A stretch of DNA of 64,000 bases from Chitinophaga varians. Lineage in GTDB: Bacteria; Bacteroidota; Bacteroidia; Chitinophagales; Chitinophagaceae. The translations under genes and the position numbers were made by a program. The DNA lies in the NCBI RefSeq assembly GCF_014529945.1, contig NZ_JACVFB010000005.1, positions 434,001 through 498,000 on the forward strand, in the 5' to 3' direction. Position 1 is the first letter of the stretch. Each line of letters opens with the position of its first letter. Below the pieces are notes generated by a model. The model did no database searches, was not told the origin of the DNA, and saw only the letters and a list, made by a program, of their open reading frames with translations. Shown in pieces: positions 62,001 through 64,000 of the stretch.

Positions 62001-64000
62001 ACGGTGTTCACGACTGTAAATATTACGCTCAACTGGGCGGCCGCCGACGTAGATGCAGGTGCCAATACCGCTAACTTTAAAGTGGCCCGGTATGATGGTA
62101 CCAGCTGGTCGCTGCCGGCAGTCAGTACTCCTTCGGCTACCTCCATTCAGGTTACCGGGCTCACTGCTATGGGTGATCTGATAACAGGAGAGCTTTCACT
62201 GGGCACTGTCTGGACAGGAGCGTTGAGCACCAACTGGTTTACCGGTGGCAACTGGTCGACCGCCATTGTGCCACTGAGCAATACCAACGTCACTATTCCT
62301 TCCGGGCTGGTGAACTATCCGCTGGTGGGCACAGGAACAGCCAATGCCAACAACATCACGATACAAACAGGAGCCACCGTCACCGTGGCCAGTGCCACGC
62401 TTCAGCTGGGAGGTGTTATCAGCGGCCCCGGTACCATTATCGCTACTACCGGCACCATTGTATTCAATGGTAACGCCGCGCAGGTGGTGCCGGTGGGCGT
62501 TTTTTTCAACAAGACATTGCAAAACCTGACCATCAACAATACTGCTGGTGTAACGTTGTCGGATACACTAAATATCAGCGGCATACTGAAGCCGACCGCC
62601 GGGCAGTTCAATGCCGGTGGATTGCTGACGTTACTTTCCACCGCAACGGCCACCGCTTTGATTGACGGCAGTGGCGCCGGACAGGTGACCGGCAACGTTA
62701 CCTTACAACGTTATTTGTCCAGCGCCTTTGGCTACCGTTACCTCAGTTCACCTTTTCAGGCGGCCACCGTCCATGAACTGGCAGATGATATTAACCTGAA
62801 TGCCTCTTTCCCTTCTTTGTACCGTTATGACGAAAGCAGGTCTTCATCCGGCTGGGTAGCCTATACCAGCGCTGCCAGCCCGCTGGTGCCCATGCAGGGT
62901 TATACCGCACAGATGGGGACATCTTCGGCGCCATTCACAGTAGACATGACCGGTGTGGTGAATAACCAGTCCGTTACCTCGCCGGTGCTCTCCAATAACC
63001 ATCTGCCCTATACGCAGGGCTTCAATCTGATAGGCAATCCTTATCCTTCTCCGATAGACTGGAACGCGGCCTCCGGCTGGACGCGTACCAATGTGGACAA
63101 TGCCGTGTACTATTTTAATCCCGGCATTTCTGACCAATACACCGGTACCTACAGTACTTATATCAACGGGGTATCCAGCGACGGGGTTGCCAACAACATC
63201 ATCGCATCTATGCAGGGTTTCTTTGTACATGTGACAAACGGTGCTTTTCCGGTGACGGGCAGTATTACGATCAACAACAATGCTAGGGTCAACACACTGA
63301 CGCCGGTCTTTCACCGGGTGTCACAGGAAACGCCGGTATTAAGGCTGAGTGCCGCTTTTGCAGATAATGGGCAGCCAGGTGACCCACTGGTTATCTATTT
63401 TGATGCGGAGGCCGCCCCGGCATTTGAAACGCAGCGGGATGCTGTCAAACTGATGAACACTGATCCGGCAGTGCCTAACGTATATGCGCTGGCAGAAGAC
63501 AGTTCACGGCTCTCCATCGGAGCATGGCCTAACACCTGGGACTCTACCATGGTGATCCCGGTGGGCATTAACATTGCGCAAACCGGCTGGATCACTTTTC
63601 AAACGATGAGTCGTGACCGTATTCCGGATAACCAACCGTTGTACCTGAAGGACGCAGTTACCGGAGCATATACTTCCCTGTTGCCCGGCAATAAATACCG
63701 CCTGTATCTGGAGGCCGGCAGTTATAATCGCCGCTTCTCCATCGTGTTCCGGAAAGAAGGGGGAAGTACGCCCTCTTCCGGTGAGCCGGTATTCAATGTA
63801 TATAACAAGAGCGGCTCGCTGTATGCCTATTTTGATAAGGTGCCGGGAGAGCAGTGTTTTATCAGCGTTACCAATATTGTAGGACAGGTATATAGCCGGA
63901 AATTATTTACCGGCAATGGTTATCATTTACTCGGGTCGCGATATGGAAATGGTATTTATATCGTGTCATTTCTGGCAAATGGTAAGGTCACGTCCCAAAA
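56016..64000 (+). CDS. Giant T9SS-sorted beta-solenoid adhesin (C-terminal few residues off window)
   Basis: One frame is open from ATG 56016 to the right edge: at least 2,661 residues. Signal peptide within the first 42 residues (LAGWLLLPCLLFGQ). Three modules of the form WxG-xxSxxW-xxxxNW-xxxxP-xxxxVxI stand near residues 45, 940 and 2066. Between them are many imperfect repeats of about 45-60 residues with GTVTxxGxxxxIxGxxTFxNLxV and VxGNLTxxxGxxNxGGxxxTIxGNW, rich in Gly, Thr, Asn and Ser, as expected of a right-handed beta-helix fibre. Residues about 2200-2580 are a non-repeat beta domain. From about 2588 a type A T9SS sorting domain (FNVYNKSGSLYAYFDKVPGE, ISVTNIVGQVYSRKLF, NGIYIVSF, GKVTSQ). 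It should be secreted by T9SS and anchored or shed as a surface fibre or adhesin. Confidence 0.9.
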   Translation, partial: MVHLIIQLWYGRKHTPGVKSRCFGWGMLAGWLLLPCLLFGQTSWTGLFSSSWSNSLNWTAGVPNSNVDAVLGDASFVGLFYPTVNTSSACRSLTVGAGQTVYLTISKNLTVARNLSISTGSTISQGGVTLTVQGNWTNAGTYSTTSTNAKVIMAGTTQAIGGSATTTFRRLTIGVGSVTTQNVNMNVSLAFSVNGTFIPADVATPPVVSGAGTLSVTDGGVLRVNAATMAGNYAITGTVSLTQGSIVEYSGTLVNQTIRNNLTYGTLRVSGSTIKTPAGNLNSLNATTATAGNIVVLSGTLDLSSYTANRGTTITGGALTVANNATLRIGGTNTFPLNYSTVSLSLTSTVEYYGTSQVVGQQTYGNLTLSSGSGAAVKTLPATPFTVAGNLTSTIGSGTSVTYTAGADMTVSGNVVIGASTTFNGGSYNITAAGNWTTNGTFNGNTGTVTMTGAGSSISGSGTQNFNNLTAAATNITAAAGTAITITGNLATSPPGTFTHLTGGTITMSGSSKTISGTGISLENLIVSGAVTAASGVTLTGNLTVNGSFNGTGGTVIMSGANKTFSGSGTITFGTLSVAGSVTSSTSFSLNNTLDIQGAFTASAGTATFAGSSFLNGSANLYNVTLNGTSLQLSANAVLGIAGTYTITAGTLNVTTTVPNTVNFNGAGTQTIPAGTFYNLTVSNANTKTLGGTVTVNNDFTITTGTTFNGGTSQSLTILGNWINSGTFTAATGTVTLGGGSNTTLTGASTFNTLVLNKTAGTNQVTLQNNVSVQTLTMTSGTMLTGSNTVTITGNRSGNGIILGNIQHSHAFSLGVAYAFEGPYNTITLTGVTLTGSITVSVNPQVVADFPSGTAVNREYNITSSGITLAATTLRFHYEDAELNGNNESNLSIWRNTGSGWAIYGNTASSTTNNYVEQATLLSASFTGRYTLAATSNVVRWNGSVSSDWNTAANWTVAQGSPSRPPGTGDVVEIGTIAFTNQPTISNSVTVAGISFGSVQAATVTLAAGGSLTTQGNITGIWSANVTHTINVNNQNLTVNGNLSLSDGTTGHNIQLNIGNGNVTVGGALTQSGNAAITCSGTGGLTIGGNFNYTNGAFNAGSGTVTYNGSSNQTVAGLTYNQLNITKTGGSALIGSTTTANGNVTVNSGDLSINAATTINGDFNINTGATAKGGSSSLTVGGNWNTSGVFTPGSGTVTLTGGNNQNISATTFNNLIVNKAGNAATLTGNVIVSGNLTVNAGTLSLSTYNINRNAPGGIFTLANGATLNVGGAANFPSGYTQYQLGNSSTVVYNGTAQTVTGGIAYGYLTLAGSGTKSLAANITVNSDLQIGAGATLSAGTYTTSLYGNWNNAGTFNGGSGTVTLNGSGKTITGNTTFNRVTVYGSYSVAGSNIVYNGLLQILTGASYNGGSGSATVNGDLINNGSLISNGVTTFSGTVVQTIRFVNAVVSNSSGVINFNGSVAPILNSTSSPTYATLNINNTAGVTASVGWIVLVAFNISSGATFNGGVSTHTISGSFTNNGTVTSSGILNFNPSAAQNIQLTGTNFTSTGTVIFGGTAAMTVTGTPTSLNAVTIANTVGVTPGAGWTVGGDLYINGNAVLNAGGNSYTIGGDIESNGTLHGGTSTFTMTGAGADLTGSDSTSFYNLVINGNTTANSNFNVMSNLTLNDTLDASVGTPVMTGASASVIGGTVNPFNLATLEVQKSNNAVVSLGRSLSLMTVLDILSGVLDTKDSTITEDAVNGGALTINNSARLIVRGVNSLPAFDTYSLDTLSFVEYGGTTQAVSAATPYGNLVISTAGTKTASAPLTILNDFSLSNGTFVPGSYTDTLLGNWTMTSGAFTNTGSTIYFAGWANQQVTSTGAFNNMQVNKLSGQVVLQTNVTVSGKLTFTAKNIKTGSNTLIMPAGGTVTGAGQNTGWVYGRLQKNVAAGSSVSRTFEIGDSLVYSPATTLFASVSTAGNVVGVTTPGNHPNIATSGIDTAKGVNRYWSLVNSGTVFTTVNITLNWAAADVDAGANTANFKVARYDGTSWSLPAVSTPSATSIQVTGLTAMGDLITGELSLGTVWTGALSTNWFTGGNWSTAIVPLSNTNVTIPSGLVNYPLVGTGTANANNITIQTGATVTVASATLQLGGVISGPGTIIATTGTIVFNGNAAQVVPVGVFFNKTLQNLTINNTAGVTLSDTLNISGILKPTAGQFNAGGLLTLLSTATATALIDGSGAGQVTGNVTLQRYLSSAFGYRYLSSPFQAATVHELADDINLNASFPSLYRYDESRSSSGWVAYTSAASPLVPMQGYTAQMGTSSAPFTVDMTGVVNNQSVTSPVLSNNHLPYTQGFNLIGNPYPSPIDWNAASGWTRTNVDNAVYYFNPGISDQYTGTYSTYINGVSSDGVANNIIASMQGFFVHVTNGAFPVTGSITINNNARVNTLTPVFHRVSQETPVLRLSAAFADNGQPGDPLVIYFDAEAAPAFETQRDAVKLMNTDPAVPNVYALAEDSSRLSIGAWPNTWDSTMVIPVGINIAQTGWITFQTMSRDRIPDNQPLYLKDAVTGAYTSLLPGNKYRLYLEAGSYNRRFSIVFRKEGGSTPSSGEPVFNVYNKSGSLYAYFDKVPGEQCFISVTNIVGQVYSRKLFTGNGYHLLGSRYGNGIYIVSFLANGKVTSQ

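Noticed and set aside
56037..63595. Many minus-strand ORFs opposite the giant adhesin, some over 200 residues
   Set aside because: The repeat-rich Gly/Thr/Asn codons of the + strand gene leave few stops on the other strand. Their protein sequences are Val/Pro/Leu-rich repeats with no real domain, and one + strand frame is open throughout.
1..64000. CRISPR array or complete insertion sequence
   Set aside because: No regularly spaced direct repeats of CRISPR type and no transposase or integrase gene seen in any frame. The only mobile-like candidates are the inverted repeat at 35959-36132 and the AT-rich nuclease segment.

Overview
The window looks like a chromosome segment of a soil- or plant-associated Bacteroidota, most like Chitinophaga or a close relative. 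Signs of this are three SusC/SusD outer-membrane pairs, lipoproteins with short Cys-lipobox signals, a C-terminal type IX secretion (T9SS) sorting domain, promoter elements of the TTTG/TAnnTTTG type and few Shine-Dalgarno sequences. The genus is an inference from gene content.

Layout. 1-3565 (minus, runs off the left edge): a Pls/PosA-type single-module peptide synthetase. 3.9-9.4 kb: an SRPBCC protein and an orphan SusC/SusD pair. 9.6-18.4 kb: housekeeping and regulatory genes (Ada-like alkyltransferase, dihaem cytochrome c, RhlE-like helicase, DUF2252, KTSC, GlxA-type regulator, LytS/LytTR two-component pair). 18.5-21.4 kb: four co-directional envelope genes of unknown function.

21.38-24.97 kb is the most unusual part. 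A Ro60/Rsr (TROVE) gene on the minus strand is followed by about 0.9 kb without protein genes that I read as six packed structured RNAs on the same strand. Three are YrlA-like Y RNAs, each with a closing stem and a circularly permuted tRNA-like module. Two are compact Y-like RNAs of 70-71 nt. One is a 193-nt tRNA-like RNA in normal tRNA order. A WYL-domain regulator diverges from the Ro60 gene. Together these look like an Rsr-Y RNA RNA-surveillance locus with an expanded RNA set.

25.0-36.0 kb: a polysaccharide utilisation locus (SusC, SusD, two PKD-type surface lipoproteins, GH16 beta-glucanase) facing a one-protein sensor/regulator (Reg_prop, Y_Y_Y, LuxR HTH). Helically phased direct repeats lie between the two. 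A 174-bp nested inverted repeat follows the regulator. 36.4-42.7 kb: a ROK regulator with its own SusC/SusD pair. 42.8-50.6 kb: LysR regulator divergent from an Old Yellow Enzyme, a small secreted protein, a rhomboid homologue missing its catalytic His, a secreted unknown, and a DUF5686 outer-membrane protein. 50.6-52.25 kb: an AT-rich stretch with a small ORF and a DUF1016/YhcG-type nuclease. 52.25-54.0 kb: DUF1569, VOC, AraC and YeaQ/GlsB genes. 54.4-64.0 kb: a DUF4402 secreted protein, a PapD-like chaperone and a giant T9SS beta-solenoid adhesin of at least 2,661 residues that runs off the right edge just after its sorting domain.
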